Below are positions 1 to 10,488 of a DNA stretch of 64,000 nt, in pieces. Source of the stretch: Garcia nutans (Eukaryota > Streptophyta > Magnoliopsida > Malpighiales > Euphorbiaceae). Position 1 is the stretch's first letter. Each line of letters begins with the position of its first letter. The notes below the pieces were generated by a model, which was not told the origin of the DNA, did not search any database, and was given only the letters and a program-made list of their open reading frames with translations. The stretch covers positions 28,539,001 through 28,603,000 of the forward strand of contig CANTUV010000037.1 in NCBI GenBank assembly GCA_947685225.1, in the 5' to 3' direction. Position numbers and translations under genes: made by a program.

Positions 1-479
1 TGGCCACCACTATCAACTAAAGGAAAGGATTTTTGTTACTTTCTAACTCAAGATTTGAAGGTGTTTCAAGAGATCAAGTTGGAGTTTGAAGGGTTTTCAT
101 CTTTGTAAGTTTCCAACTTGTTTCTTTGGTTTTCTTTTGAGTTTGTGTTTTGAGCTTGGTGTATGGTTGTTGATGATATGTGTATGGTTAATTTTGATGT
201 GTTTGAGATTGTGTTGTCTATTTGATTTTGATTTTGGAGCTGGCTTGGAGGAAAGGTTAAGTTTGGTGAAGGAAAGCAAGAGTTGTGGATTGTGTATGTG
301 TTGAGTAGTGATGATGGTTGTGATTGTGTTTTGATGTATGTATTGAGTTGTTTTGGTGTTTATGCAAATTTAGTATGGTTTATTGATGGTTTTGGGTAAG
401 ATTGTTTGGAGTGGAAAAGGGTAAAGTATGATATTTGTTGGATGTGGTGTTGTTGGTGTCGGAATCAGGATTTTTGGCC

Positions 480-832
480 TGACACGCCCATGAGCACGGC
501 CATGTCTTTGGGCGTGTCATTGGTTCTATTTTCTGGATGGGTGACACGACCAGTGACATGCCCATGTCACTGAGTGTGTCACAGCTTCTATGTTGGAGTA
601 GTGTTGACACGAGCAGTGACACGCCTATGTCACTGAGCGTGTCATAGCTACTGTGTTGTTAGTGGATTGACATGTCCAGTGATATGCCCATGTCACTGAG
701 CATGTCATAGCTACTGTGTTGAGGGAGGATTGACACGACCAATGAAACACCCATGTCACTGAGCTTGTCAAAGCTTCTGTGTTGTGGGTTTAGGGCACGA
801 TCAGGGACACGCCCGTGTTGTTGAGCGTGTCA
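480..832 (+). repeat. Inverted-word array (GACACG / CGTGTC), about 6 units
   Basis: Six units of roughly 60-70 bases. Each unit typically has TGACACG, a second GTGACACG, then CATGTCAC and CGTGTCA, followed by an AGCTNCTGTGTTG-like spacer. The forward and reverse words are complementary, so each unit could fold on itself or present a dyad to a DNA-binding protein. Individual words carry point changes but the order is kept. Confidence 0.85.
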
Positions 833-2233
833 TGTATAGGGTTTGCCCTAGTTAGCTCTTGTTCTTATTTCTTATGTATAATCACTTTTGGATTAGGTTT
901 TGAAGAGATTGAGTTGCCCTAATCCAAGTGTTGAAGGATTCTTGGAAGACGAAGTGGTTAGATTTGTGTGAGTTGCTCTTGAGGTAAGTACAAACCTTAC
1001 ATGGTTGAATACATTTACATGACTTTGGGACTTAACACATTTGGTTGTAAATGTGTTAAGTAATCTATTACATTGTTGATACATTTGATTAATGTTATGA
1101 TTTGCATAATGTGAAAGATATAATGATCATTCAAAATGTATGTACAATGCAATTGGTTATGTATACCCTAATGATGAGATGTGAAGCCATTGTTGTTGGC
1201 TATAATGATGCAAATGAAATAATTGGAGCATGATTGCCTAGATGGTTATGAGAAAATGAGAATGGAATTGATAATGAAATAATAAAAGAATTGTGTGCCT
1301 AATTCAATTTTCAGAGTTTTGTTATTGGTGGCATGCCTAAAAGTAACAATCCCTTGAAGCTGGGTTGGGCTTGGTCCTTGAAGCCAAGTTGTAATATCCC
1401 AAAGTGTACCCTAAAAGTTTTGGTATTATTGTTTTTTAATTGGATTTAATGTATATGTTTCTTTGGGAAGAGAAAAGGTTTTTAAAGAGAGTGTATACGT
1501 TGTGTATATTAGAATATATACAACATATACCCAAGTCAAAGTCAAAGGAAGTTAGTGGAAGAAGATATTTATGTGTTTTTGATTTAATAATTAATTAATA
1601 AGGAAAATTAATTGAGTGGAAGAGATTGAATGGATTATTTTAATAATTAATACTTGGAGGAGAGAGTTTTAAGGAGGTGATTTGACTTTGTGTCTTCTCT
1701 TTTCTTCTTTCTTTCTTTCCTTGCCGTGGCTCTCTTTCTTTTCCTTCCTTTGCTTTCCTTTGGCCGGCTACCAAAGAAACAAGAGAACAAGGGAGAGATT
1801 TGAACTTTTAAACTCAAGATCTAAGGAAGTTTTCAAGTGTTCAAGTTGGAAAGTTAAGAGCTTCTTCATCCTTGGTAAGTTCTTCACTTGATTCTTTGAT
1901 TTCTTTGAGTTTATGAGTTGAGTTTGTGGATGGTATGTGAATATGTTTGATTAAGATGGGTTTAAGAGTGTTTGGGTAAACTGATTTCTGGTTTTGGGGA
2001 TGGATTGAAGGAAAGAGTAAGTTGTTGGAAGTGAATGTATTGTGGTTGTGTTTTAGGTTTGTGGTGATGATTTTGATTTGTGTTGGAAGTATGTTTATAG
2101 TTGTTTTGGTGTTTTTGTAAGTTTGTTATGGTTTTTGGGTATGTTGAGCTAAGTTTGGTTAAAGTGGATTTTGGTGAAAGGAAGTGATTTGTTGGTTGTG
2201 TTGTTGTTTTGGCCGGAATCTGGGTTTTTGGCC

Positions 2234-2586
2234 TGACACGCCCACGGGCACGTCTAGGATTTTGGGCATGTCGATGGTTCTGTGTTTTGGATGGGTGACA
2301 CGAGCAGTGACACACCCATGTCACTGAGCGTGTCACAGCTTCTGTGTGGCAGTAGGATTGACACGGCCAGTAACACGCCCGTGTTATTGAGCGTGTCATA
2401 GCTACTGTGTGGTTGGGGAATTGACACGGGCATGAGCACGCTCATGTTGTTGGACGTGTCAATGTTTCTAAGAGGCAGAATGTATTACACGCCCAGTGAC
2501 ACGCCCGTGTTTCTGAGTGTGTAAAAGCTTATGTGTTGTGGAGTTAGGGCACGGTCAGGGACACGCCTGTGTTGTTGAGCGTGTCA
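2234..2586 (+). repeat. Inverted-word array (GACACG / CGTGTC) in the nested solo LTR
   Basis: About five or six units with the same layout as 480-832: TGACACGNCC, GTGACACG, CATGTCAC or CCGTGTT, then GCGTGTCA. It occupies the same relative position in the LTR as the array at 480-832, between two GTAAGT donor-like sites (near 1875 and 2746). Confidence 0.85.
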
Positions 2587-2998
2587 TGTTTAGAGTTTGC
2601 CCTAGTTGGTTCTTAGCCCTATGATCTTATGTGAGTTTCATCTTCCTTTTGGAATAGGTTGTGAAGAAGGTGAATTACCCTAATTCAAGTGGTGAAAGAT
2701 TCTTGGAAGAAGAAGTGTTTGGAGTTGTGTGGGTTGCTTTTGAAGTAAGTACATATCTTGCATTGTTGCATACATTCATTTGATATGGCATTGTTGAGAT
2801 ATATGAACAATGTTATGTTTTACACATTGTGAATCTTGTGAAATGTAATGTGCTATATGTATAATGATGAATTGCTTTGGTATGAATGGAAATATAATGA
2901 TGAATTGCTTGATGTTAATGTAAATGACATTGTATATTATAATGATGAAAATGAAATGAGAAATGAATTGAGAAAGTAATGTTTAAAGATATAAATGA

Positions 2999-3298
2999 AC
3001 GGACCTATCTGCCTCCTGCGGAACCATGCGGACCCAGTGGATTGGGCAACCAAACTTGGACTACCGACCTGGTTGGGGGAAGGTTCGATACAGTCAGTAT
3101 TATACGTACCTATCTGCCTCCTGCGGAACCATGCGGACCCAGTGGATTGGGCAACCGAACTTGGACTACCGACCTGGTTGGGGGAAGGTTCGTTACTGAT
3201 AGTCTTATACGTGCCTATCTGCCTCCTGCGGAACCATGTGGACCCAGTGGGCTGGGCAACCGAACTTGGACTACCGACCTGGTTGGGGGAAGGTTCGT
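2999..3298 (+). repeat. Tandem repeat, 105-bp period, about 2.9 copies
   Basis: Copies begin near 3004, 3109 and 3214. The core runs from CCTATCTGCCTCCTGCGG to GGTTGGGGGAAGGTTCG; the last copy lacks the spacer. The unit is GC-richer than its surroundings. Because 105 is a multiple of three, open frames of 119-134 codons run through it; I regard these as by-products, not genes. Related LTRs have an unrelated spacer repeat at the same relative position. Confidence 0.9.
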
Positions 3299-3507
3299 AT
3301 ATGAAGCCATGGTTGTTGGCATTAATGATGAACTTTGAATCTCATATTAAATATTTGTTGGGCCCATATGTGTCTATGTTGAATGAGTATAATGGATGAT
3401 GATATAATTATTGAAATAATGAAATGTAACGTTTATAAGTATGATCTTTATTGACTGAATGCATCACATTGATATTGACATTGCATAATATCATTATGGT
3501 TTGTACT

Positions 3508-3550
3508 ACTGAGTTGTTGGCTCAGCGCGATTGTGGTTCATCGCGCAGGT
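3508..3550 (+). other. Twin-hairpin element of the nested solo LTR
   Basis: Two adjacent inverted repeats: CTGAG with CTCAG around a short loop, then GCGCGAT with ATCGCGC around TGTGGTTC, followed by AGGTGA. Equivalent pairs occur in the related long LTRs of this window with different but still complementary stem bases. Confidence 0.7.
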
Positions 3551-4267
3551 GATAGAGTTGATAGGGTTGAGATGGAGGATTCTTTTAGACCTAGTTGAGT
3601 TTATGCTTGAAGAGTTGGACTAAAGCTTAAAGATCAGAGAGTGAAGCTGCCAATCATGTATATATTCTATGTTTTGTAAATTTTGGATTTTTATGTATTT
3701 GTACTTGTAAGTACTTATTATAATTTCCACTGCATATTAAGAAACGTTTTTATCTATTATATTTTATGAATTTCTTTTAAACGATTAATGTTGATTTTAT
3801 TTCTTTTTGGAGATTTGACTTGTGTATTTTTAAACTGTGGCATTTTCTATATTCAGTATACGTATATTACGATCGGATAAGCATGCTGTGTACGTATACG
3901 GGATATAGGGGTGTTACACAAGTTGGGTTGATGCTTAGCTCCCCTTGAAGCTTGGTTGGGCCGAGTCCTTGAAGCCTAGTTGGGATGTTACATATGAGAT
4001 GTTTCTCATTGTGATAATGAATCGCCTACAGGCTTGATAAATGTGATTATTGGACCAAAATAGTAACTCTGGAATTTGAATGGCATATTAGTTTCTTTTG
4101 GGCCCATGCTTATCTTTGCTTTAATGTGAACTATGAATGAAGGAACAAATGAACAATATAATGAGATTTAATGTTATGAAATATGGCATTTTTGAATATT
4201 ATTTCTAATGCTTGAAAGTGTGACATTGGAATTACATTTGAAGCATATTGTCATCATAGTTTGTACC

Positions 4268-4310
4268 ACTAAGCTATTGGCTTAGTGCGATTGTGGTTCA
4301 TTGAGCAGGT
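4268..4310 (+). other. Twin-hairpin element of the outer LTR
   Basis: CTAAGC and GCTTAG form the first stem; the second stem (GTGCGAT ... ATTGAGC) is weaker than in relatives. Same position relative to the LTR end as in the nested copy. Confidence 0.65.
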
Positions 4311-4664
4311 GACAGGGTAGATCCGGTTGAACCGGAGAGTTCAGCTAGACCGAGTCAAGTCTAGGCTTGTGAAGTGTTGATTGTGGACTTCAAGATCAGA
4401 GATGAACTGCCAAGCATGTATAAACTCTATATATTTTGTAAATATTGATTTTGATGTATATATATATGTATATACCGCTACATTTCTCGCTGCTTAATAA
4501 GCAAATATTTTATATATTATGTTCTATAATATAATTTAAATATTTTAAGTTTTCTCATAAGGAATGTTTGTTTAAAATCGCCTGTGACATTCTTGTATCT
4601 GGTATATGTATATTATATATGTGGGTGTATGTGATGTACGTATATTGGGTATAAGGGTGTTACA

Positions 4665-5656
4665 ATTCAAGCTTTCTTTAAACCCTAATCTTCTAAAGAG
4701 CTTATTCACCCAAATTAATCCCCATACTTGATTAAATCTTGTCTACGAAAGAAATGAAAGATGAATGGAAATGAAGATGAAGAGAGAATGATGTCTTCTC
4801 TCCCAAAAGAAGAACCAAAACTAAGAACTAGATGCCTCTCAATCAAGCCCAATGTGAATGTATGTTCCATCCCCCTCCACTTCCAATTCTTTTCAATTTT
4901 TTAAGACACCAAGAATGTTTGCCAACTCATCAACTCCTCTTTGTCCCATTTTTTTATTGTTTAATATTTCTTCCATAAAACCATCCATCTTTTACTCATT
5001 TTTAATATTTCTTTTCAAATAAAAGAAAAGTTTTTTCCACTACTTAGCCTTTCACTCATGCAAATAATTATAAGAAACCACATGAGACACGGCCAAGTCA
5101 TGAGTAACTTGGTCGTGTCACTCCTTCTCCTTTGGACATGACCAAGCCATGAGGCTGTGTCTATGGCTGCTCAACTCATCTTCTTCTTTTTCCAGGTGTG
5201 ACACGGCCAAGTCACTGGCCGTGTCATGTAGCACGGCCAGTGGCTTGGCCGTGTCTTCTGCTTGTGTTCACCTCTGCCATTTGTTTTGCTTTCTTTATTC
5301 TTTGGTTTTATCAAGTGGGACATGGCCAAGGCCTTGGCAATGTCATGTGACACGGCCAATGGCTTGGTCGTGTCTCTTGCTAGTGTCTGCCTTTGCCCAA
5401 TTTTCCTAAAGGGGCCAAGCCAAGTTGTCTCAGCCTGTGTCCTACTTCTTCCTTGCCTTTGATGAATGACACAACCAAGTTAAGTGGTGTCTTGGCTGCG
5501 TCTCTTGCTTTTTCACAAACTTTGATCCATCACCCCATTGTTTTGCACTTCACCTAAATCAAACACTTCAAACAATCTTTAAACACAAATTAAAAGAAAA
5601 ATTAACTAAAAACCAATAAAATTACCCTAAAAATATAAACATAAATGATTAAAACA
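4665..5656 (-). repeat. Left (3') LTR of Athila-like element M, truncated
   Basis: Near-collinear with 11384-12348, including the array, the promoter-like AT stretch and the terminal segment. In element sense it starts TGTTTTAATC at 5656, just after the PPT. It stops at 4665 against the end of a plus-strand LTR. Confidence 0.88.
5085..5505 (-). repeat. Inverted-word array, GACACGGCCAAG type
   Basis: Alternating GACACGGCCAAG and CTTGGCCGTGTC words with spacers; the clearest dyads are near 5200-5260 and 5320-5375. In element sense (leftward) an AT-rich TATA-like stretch (near 5063-5075) follows directly. Same place in the LTR as the array at 11805-12195. Confidence 0.82.
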
Positions 5657-7590
5657 AATACCCCGCACTTAATTCCTTACTTGTCCCCAAGCAAAGTTAA
5701 AATTAAAACAAAATAAACAAGAAAATTTAGTCAAGTTTAAGAGTTATAAGGATGTATCAAGACTTCCAATTTCTTAAATCCGCAATCAATATCAAATCAA
5801 ACAAAACCAATACTCATGTAATTTAGTGGTTCTCCATGCATAACCAATGTTCACACTCCCTCACCAACTCTTTGAAGTGTTTAATAAGGTGGTGTTTACA
5901 CTGCTAACATTCAATAAAAGATTATCACCATAAGCTTGCTTATCAATCAAATTTCCACTACTAAATTTCAATCAACCATCAATCATAAGGTCTTTCATTT
6001 GGTTGTAACGAGGCTAAGGTAAAGGTATGACATTTGGGAGATTAAGTTTATTCATCAAGTTCAAGAGCACTTCAAGAATGAAGCAAATAGCGTATTAATA
6101 CCAAACAATCCCAAAATAACTTCCACTCACTTAGCGCTAGGCATTTAAGCACTTTTAAGGGACTCCACTTGTTTTATTTGCAAGGATAATTCCCAAACTT
6201 AATCTAACCCTACGGAAAAGAACAACTTCTATTATTCTTATTTTTATCCTTCTTTTTTTTCTTTTTTTATATTTATTTATTTTTTATATTTATTTACTTT
6301 ATTTTTAAAATAGGGTTTGCAACTAGAGAACACAATAACTTGCAATTTTAAACCCACTAATTTCAACCCCACACTTTATTTAACACAACAATCTATCACT
6401 AAAGCTCTTAAAATGCTCTTGACCTAAAGAAAGGGTAAGAGTTAAAAACAAAATGGTTCAAGGCTAATGGTGTTGTGAAAGAGAAATAAAAGGGAAAATG
6501 AAATAAGCTCAAAATTGGTGAACTAAGGTTGAATATAAAGTTGGTCTTTTAAGCTAAGGTGGATACACCTAATTGTCTAAATCATATTGATGCCCAATTG
6601 AAATTTTTATGTTGTCTCAAAATTCATGTCAAAGCAAGTTCTAGCAATTAATCAATCAAGGATGTTCACACATAAAAAGAATAATAAGTTGGCATCCAAC
6701 TTAAAAGGCTTAATTTCTCACAAGTTTAAAAGGCAATGCAAGGAATATCCATCCAAATCAACAACAAGCACTAATTTTATCTAATTCTCAATTCATGCTT
6801 CAAAAATTAAGAGGTCATCTATCAATAAGCTTATAACAATTGAACTTAATAACAAAATTCTAAACAATATAACACAAGGCATTACACTTTAACAAAATAA
6901 CTAAAACAGTGACTAAAACAAAGACTTAAAAATAATAACTAAATTGCAAAAAATAAAAGCTTTGCATTTATGAACAAAAACTTAGCACCCCACACTTTAA
7001 GATTGACATTGTCCTCAATGGAAACTAGGATAATTTAAAAGAGTAAGAGTTAAGGTACAACCTGATTTTCATCATTTTCTTTGTGAGGCAAGTGCTACCT
7101 TTTCATCCACAAAACATTAATTGTTCAAGAATAAAAAACAATAAATATAAAATAACAAAAAACATAGAGTTTTAATAACAAAAAATGGTAAATAAAAATA
7201 ATAACTAAAACATCCAACAACTGAAAATAAGTAAATAAATTGAGTTCTCAATAGGTTGAAACTGATATAATCTATGGCGAGGGAGGATGTGTCTCTTGGC
7301 AGTGTCTGCCACTGCTATTTTGGCTTTTTATGTTTTATTTGATTTTTTAAAATAGGGTTTTAGCCGTGTAACCCAAGCCAATTCGATCTTTCTTCATTTC
7401 TTTTTCCTAAAACTCCATCAAAATAAAAATCGATCACAACACCCTTTCCATACTCTTTATTACAAACCAAAAGAGTAATTTAAATTTAAATTGCAAAACA
7501 CAAAAATTTTAATTATGAAAAGAAATACAAACTGATGGGTTGCCTCCCATTGAGCACTTCTTTAATGTCATGTAGCTGGACATCGTTGCA
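5657..7590 (-). other. Non-coding 3' region of element M, with PPT and a second PPT-like tract
   Basis: In element sense the LTR-adjacent PPT AAGTGCGGGG lies at 5660-5671, preceded by GGGGACAAGTAAGG. A second purine tract, AAAGTGTGGGG preceded by TTGAGGACAATGT, lies near 6985-7022. A GGGAGGCAACCCA motif at about 7540-7552 follows the integrase remnant. The rest is AT-rich; I see no reading frame. Confidence 0.7.
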
Positions 7591-7594
7591 TCAC

Positions 7595-7965
7595 TCATCA
7601 AAGGATACCATACTTCCTATGGTATTTTGCAACTTCAATTTCATCAAAATATGGCTTCATCCTTTGTCCATTCACCTTAAATGTCACATTAGCTTTCAAA
7701 TTTAACATTTCAACAAATCCAAATGGAAGTGTTTGAATGACTTGAATGGTCCACTCCAACAAGCTTCAATTTTATGGGGAATAATCTCATCTTTGGGTTA
7801 AACAAAAGGACATTCTTTCTTGATTCAAGGGTTATATTAAGGATCATTTTATCATGAATCACTTTTGTTTTTCTTTATAGATCCTTGAGCTCATAAAGGC
7901 TTCATTCCTGAGTTCATCTTGCTTAGAATTTTTCAACACCCTGTGAATAGTATATGTCCCAAAGG
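7595..7965 (-). pseudogene. Decayed integrase C-terminal segment of element M
   Basis: On the minus strand, interrupted by stops and frame changes, it reads fragments such as SRIYKEKQK, then a GPF-like stretch, then FKVNGQRMKPYF. These match the C-terminal region of Athila/Tat-type integrases (the IYK-K-W-D segment and the VNG-R-KPY segment). No integrase core, zinc finger, RT or RNase H lies between it and the protease, so most of pol is missing. Confidence 0.6.
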
Positions 7966-8050
7966 GGTAGGTGAAGGTCGCCTTGGGTAGATTCTTCTCT
8001 TCTATCTTAAACTCCTCAATTTTCACTTAAGATATTTCAACTTCTTCTCT

Positions 8051-9292
8051 CTAGGGCAAGGCCTTACCTAGCTTGCCTTTAATAATTTTCTGCAAGAAAA
8101 CTTCTTTAACCACAGAATCAGAATAATCAATAAAAGAACAATTTTCATGGATAGCAATATTGGAAGTAGGGGAAGTGTTAAAAATTAAAAATTCAACAGT
8201 TTGTCCTAAGACAGTCATGGACAGTTTCCCATTTTTAACATCTATCAAGGTATTAGTTGTAGCCATGAAAGGCCATCCTAACAAAACTGTATGTTCAACA
8301 TCCTTAGGGATATCTTCTCCCATATACAGGACTATAAAGTTCACAGGAACTATTAAACCTCCAACTTGCACTAGAACATCCTCTATGATTCTCTTAGGAA
8401 ACCTAAGATTTCTATTAGCCAATTGTAAGACCATCTTGGTTGGTTTAAGTTTCCCATGTTCTAATTTCAAGTAAAATGAGTAAGGCATTAAATTTATGCT
8501 AGCTCCCAAATCACACATGCCGAATGCTTCTTTCCCATTTCCCATGGAAAGTTTAATTACAAAACTTCCAGGGTCTTTAAGCTTAGGAGGTAACTTGCAC
8601 TGTAAAATAGCACTTGCTACCTCTGAAACTATCACCTTTTTATTTGGCTCATATCTTCTCTTTTTGATGATAATTTCTTTGAAAAATTTGGCATAAGCCG
8701 GGATGTTCTTGATCACTTTAAGTAAAGGAAGATTTATTCTTACCTTAGAGAACATGTTATAAATTTCAGAACTTTTTAACCTGCTCGGGAACGGGATTGG
8801 CTGTCTGTAAGGATTTAGAGATTTGTGCAGCTTTGTTGCAACTGATGCCTCCTCACTAACTTCCTTCAGCTCACTTGGTTGAGCTTTGTCTTCTTTCATG
8901 TCCTTGCCATCTTCTTCAAATGTTCCTACATCCAAAGAATCATCAATGCTATTATTGCAGATTTTATTATCAAGTACCTTACCACTTCTTAAGACCATGA
9001 TTGCTTTGGCTTGCTCCGGTTGACTAAAAAATTTTCCTTTTTGATGAGCTTGAAGTTGATTAGCCAATTGACCTACTTGAGTTTCCACTTTCTTAAGTGA
9101 TGCTTCCAAAGAGTCAAACCACTTATTATTCACCTCTTGATTTTGAGTGCTTATTTGAATGAAAGCATTCAAATTATCTTCAAGTGAAGGTTTGTTATTT
9201 GCTCTTGATTTGAAGTTTGCCCTTGGAAGTTGGGTCCTCTTTGATAAGGTTAGAATGAATGTTGAGGTGAAGCTTGTTGTTGGTTCTTCCAT
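8051..9292 (-). CDS. Gag C-terminus plus aspartic protease, Athila-like (413 codons open)
   Basis: Longest open frame of element M. About residues 40-110 hold a gag tail with a VETQVGQLANQL-type coiled stretch and the IMVLRSGK motif. From about residue 235 (KLPPKLKDPGSF) a retropepsin-like domain follows with catalytic Asp at residue 261 in DLGAS and a flap/late strand region ending in LLGWPF (usually LILGRPF). The protease would process the gag polyprotein in the particle. The listed start is just the first ATG of the frame; the true gag start is upstream in other frames, so frameshifts separate them. Copy presumably inactive. Confidence 0.8.
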   Translation of the reverse strand: MEEPTTSFTSTFILTLSKRTQLPRANFKSRANNKPSLEDNLNAFIQISTQNQEVNNKWFDSLEASLKKVETQVGQLANQLQAHQKGKFFSQPEQAKAIMVLRSGKVLDNKICNNSIDDSLDVGTFEEDGKDMKEDKAQPSELKEVSEEASVATKLHKSLNPYRQPIPFPSRLKSSEIYNMFSKVRINLPLLKVIKNIPAYAKFFKEIIIKKRRYEPNKKVIVSEVASAILQCKLPPKLKDPGSFVIKLSMGNGKEAFGMCDLGASINLMPYSFYLKLEHGKLKPTKMVLQLANRNLRFPKRIIEDVLVQVGGLIVPVNFIVLYMGEDIPKDVEHTVLLGWPFMATTNTLIDVKNGKLSMTVLGQTVEFLIFNTSPTSNIAIHENCSFIDYSDSVVKEVFLQKIIKGKLGKALP

Positions 9293-10376
9293 GAAAAGTT
9301 AGGGTGATTTCTCCAGCCGAGGTTATAAGAATTTGAGTACGGGTAATTCCTTCCCCTTTGTTGGAACCCTTCAAAAGCAAAAGCTTGCACTTACCCTTCT
9401 TAGAATTGGTCAAAGTTTGAAGGACATACATTTGCATTGTGGCCTACCATACCACATGATGCACATGATTATTGGCTTGGCACTGGCAAGTTTCCTCTAG
9501 CATTCAATAATTTAATTTGCCTTGTCAACTCGGCAATTTGCCTTGCCATTTCTGAGTTTGCATTCAGCTCATATGCTCATCTTCTCCTTTCCCCCATTAC
9601 TCTTTTGTTGAGAATTTTCTCTCAACATTTCAAATAATGCAACCATTTTAGCAGCTGTTTTCTCACCCATTGCCCCTCTTGCAGCATTATCCACTATGCT
9701 TTGACATTGTTGAGTTCTCTCATCATAGAAGAACTGATTGAGCAATTGTTGTGGTAATAGTGATGAGGGCATTAAAACAATAAAGGTTTGAAGTGATCCC
9801 ATGCCTCATGAAATGGTTCCCCATCAAATTGGGTGAAAGTTTCAATACTCGCCCTAAGCTCCTTTGTCTTTTGGTGTGAATAAAATTTTCCTATGAATTT
9901 GTTATACACTTCGGTCCAAGTGGTCAAGGAATTCTCCGGTAAGGTCATCAACCACGCTTTTGCCCTATCTTTCAAATTATATGGGAAACATCTCATTTTG
10001 AGTTCATCCTCCATTAATGCTTGCAAAGGGAAAGTATGCAATGTTATGTAAAAATCTCGAATGAAGTTGAGAGGATCTTCATTCAATAATCCATGGAAGG
10101 ATGCAGCATACTATAATGAGTGTTTTTGGGTTCATAATTTCTTGCCGCGTTGCTCAACTGGATACATGATGTAGTTACTCCAATGATCGATTGGGTAAAA
10201 TCCTTCATAGGAGGTTCCTCTACGTCACCCATTTCTACTTCCGTGTTCTCCTCAAATTTCTCATCGGTTTCTTCTCCTTCTTGTCCCAAAGGATATACTC
10301 CCTCAGTTCTTGGACGTCTATGAATATCATCTATATATGGAACAAGTTTATTTTCTTGGGACCTTTGTCCTTGCAT
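9293..10376 (-). pseudogene. Gag of Athila-like element M, broken
   Basis: Likely gag start at 10376, about 85 bases inside the PBS. The retrotransposon gag core is in 9772-10086 (KMRCFPYNLKDRAKAWL then LTTWTEVYNKFIGKFY). A CX2CX4HX4C zinc knuckle lies at 9424-9465 (C-A-S-C-G-M-V-G-H-N-A-N-V-C), intact. At least two frame changes (near 10083 and 9800) and stops split the frame. Gag packages element RNA in cytoplasmic particles; the split frames suggest this copy cannot. Confidence 0.78.
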
Positions 10377-10461
10377 AAATCACCTAGGCAATTCAAAAAG
10401 GAACAATTTAAATAATTAAACAATTAAGGTAAAAGAATCAAACTACTAACAAAAACTGCCT

Positions 10462-10479
10462 TCCCCGGTAACGGCTTCA
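10462..10479 (-). other. Primer binding site, tRNA-Asp type, degenerate
   Basis: On the minus strand this reads TGAAGCCGTTACCGGGGA, close to the TGGCGCCGTTGCCGGGGA class that Athila-type elements use. It lies about ten bases inside the right LTR end, as expected. Confidence 0.72.
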
Positions 10480-10488
10480 AAAACTTAT

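Larger units (their letters stand above)
1390..3918 (+). mobile_element. Nested solo LTR, 2529 bp, TSD CAAGT
   Basis: Starts TGTAATATCCC at 1390 and ends GGGTGTTACA at 3918. The 5-bp duplication CAAGT is exact on both sides (1385-1389 and 3919-3923). The host LTR reads continuously across the gap (...GAAGCCAAGT then TGGGTTGATG). No PBS, PPT or coding sequence lies inside, so this is a solo LTR, known to form by recombination between the two LTRs of a full element. It shares its backbone with the LTR it sits in but carries a different spacer tandem repeat (2999-3298). Confidence 0.93.
1..4664 (+). mobile_element. Tekay-type LTR, 5' end outside the window, split by a nested solo LTR
   Basis: This plus-strand LTR ends in GGGTGTTACA at 4664. 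Base 1 corresponds to roughly 375 bases into the related nested LTR, so the true start lies left of the window. It reads as 1-1389 plus 3919-4664. The backbone is that of the other long LTRs here: a GACACG word array, GGTAAGTA donor-like sites, CTTGAAG...TTGGG spacer repeats and a double hairpin near the 3' end. It ends directly against the truncated left LTR of the minus-strand Athila-like element with no PBS between, so it is either a solo LTR or a 3' LTR that inserted into that element. Clade by resemblance to the Tekay-like LTRs nearby. Confidence 0.75.

Noticed and set aside
480..832. Regularly spaced repeats that superficially look like a CRISPR array
   Set aside because: Plant nuclear context, repeats alternate in orientation and vary, spacers are repetitive, no cas genes.
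2979..3399. Two overlapping open frames of 119 and 134 codons
   Set aside because: Product of a 105-bp tandem repeat whose period is divisible by three.
8160..8696. Plus-strand frames of 104 and 66 codons
   Set aside because: Antisense shadows of the protease frame of element M.
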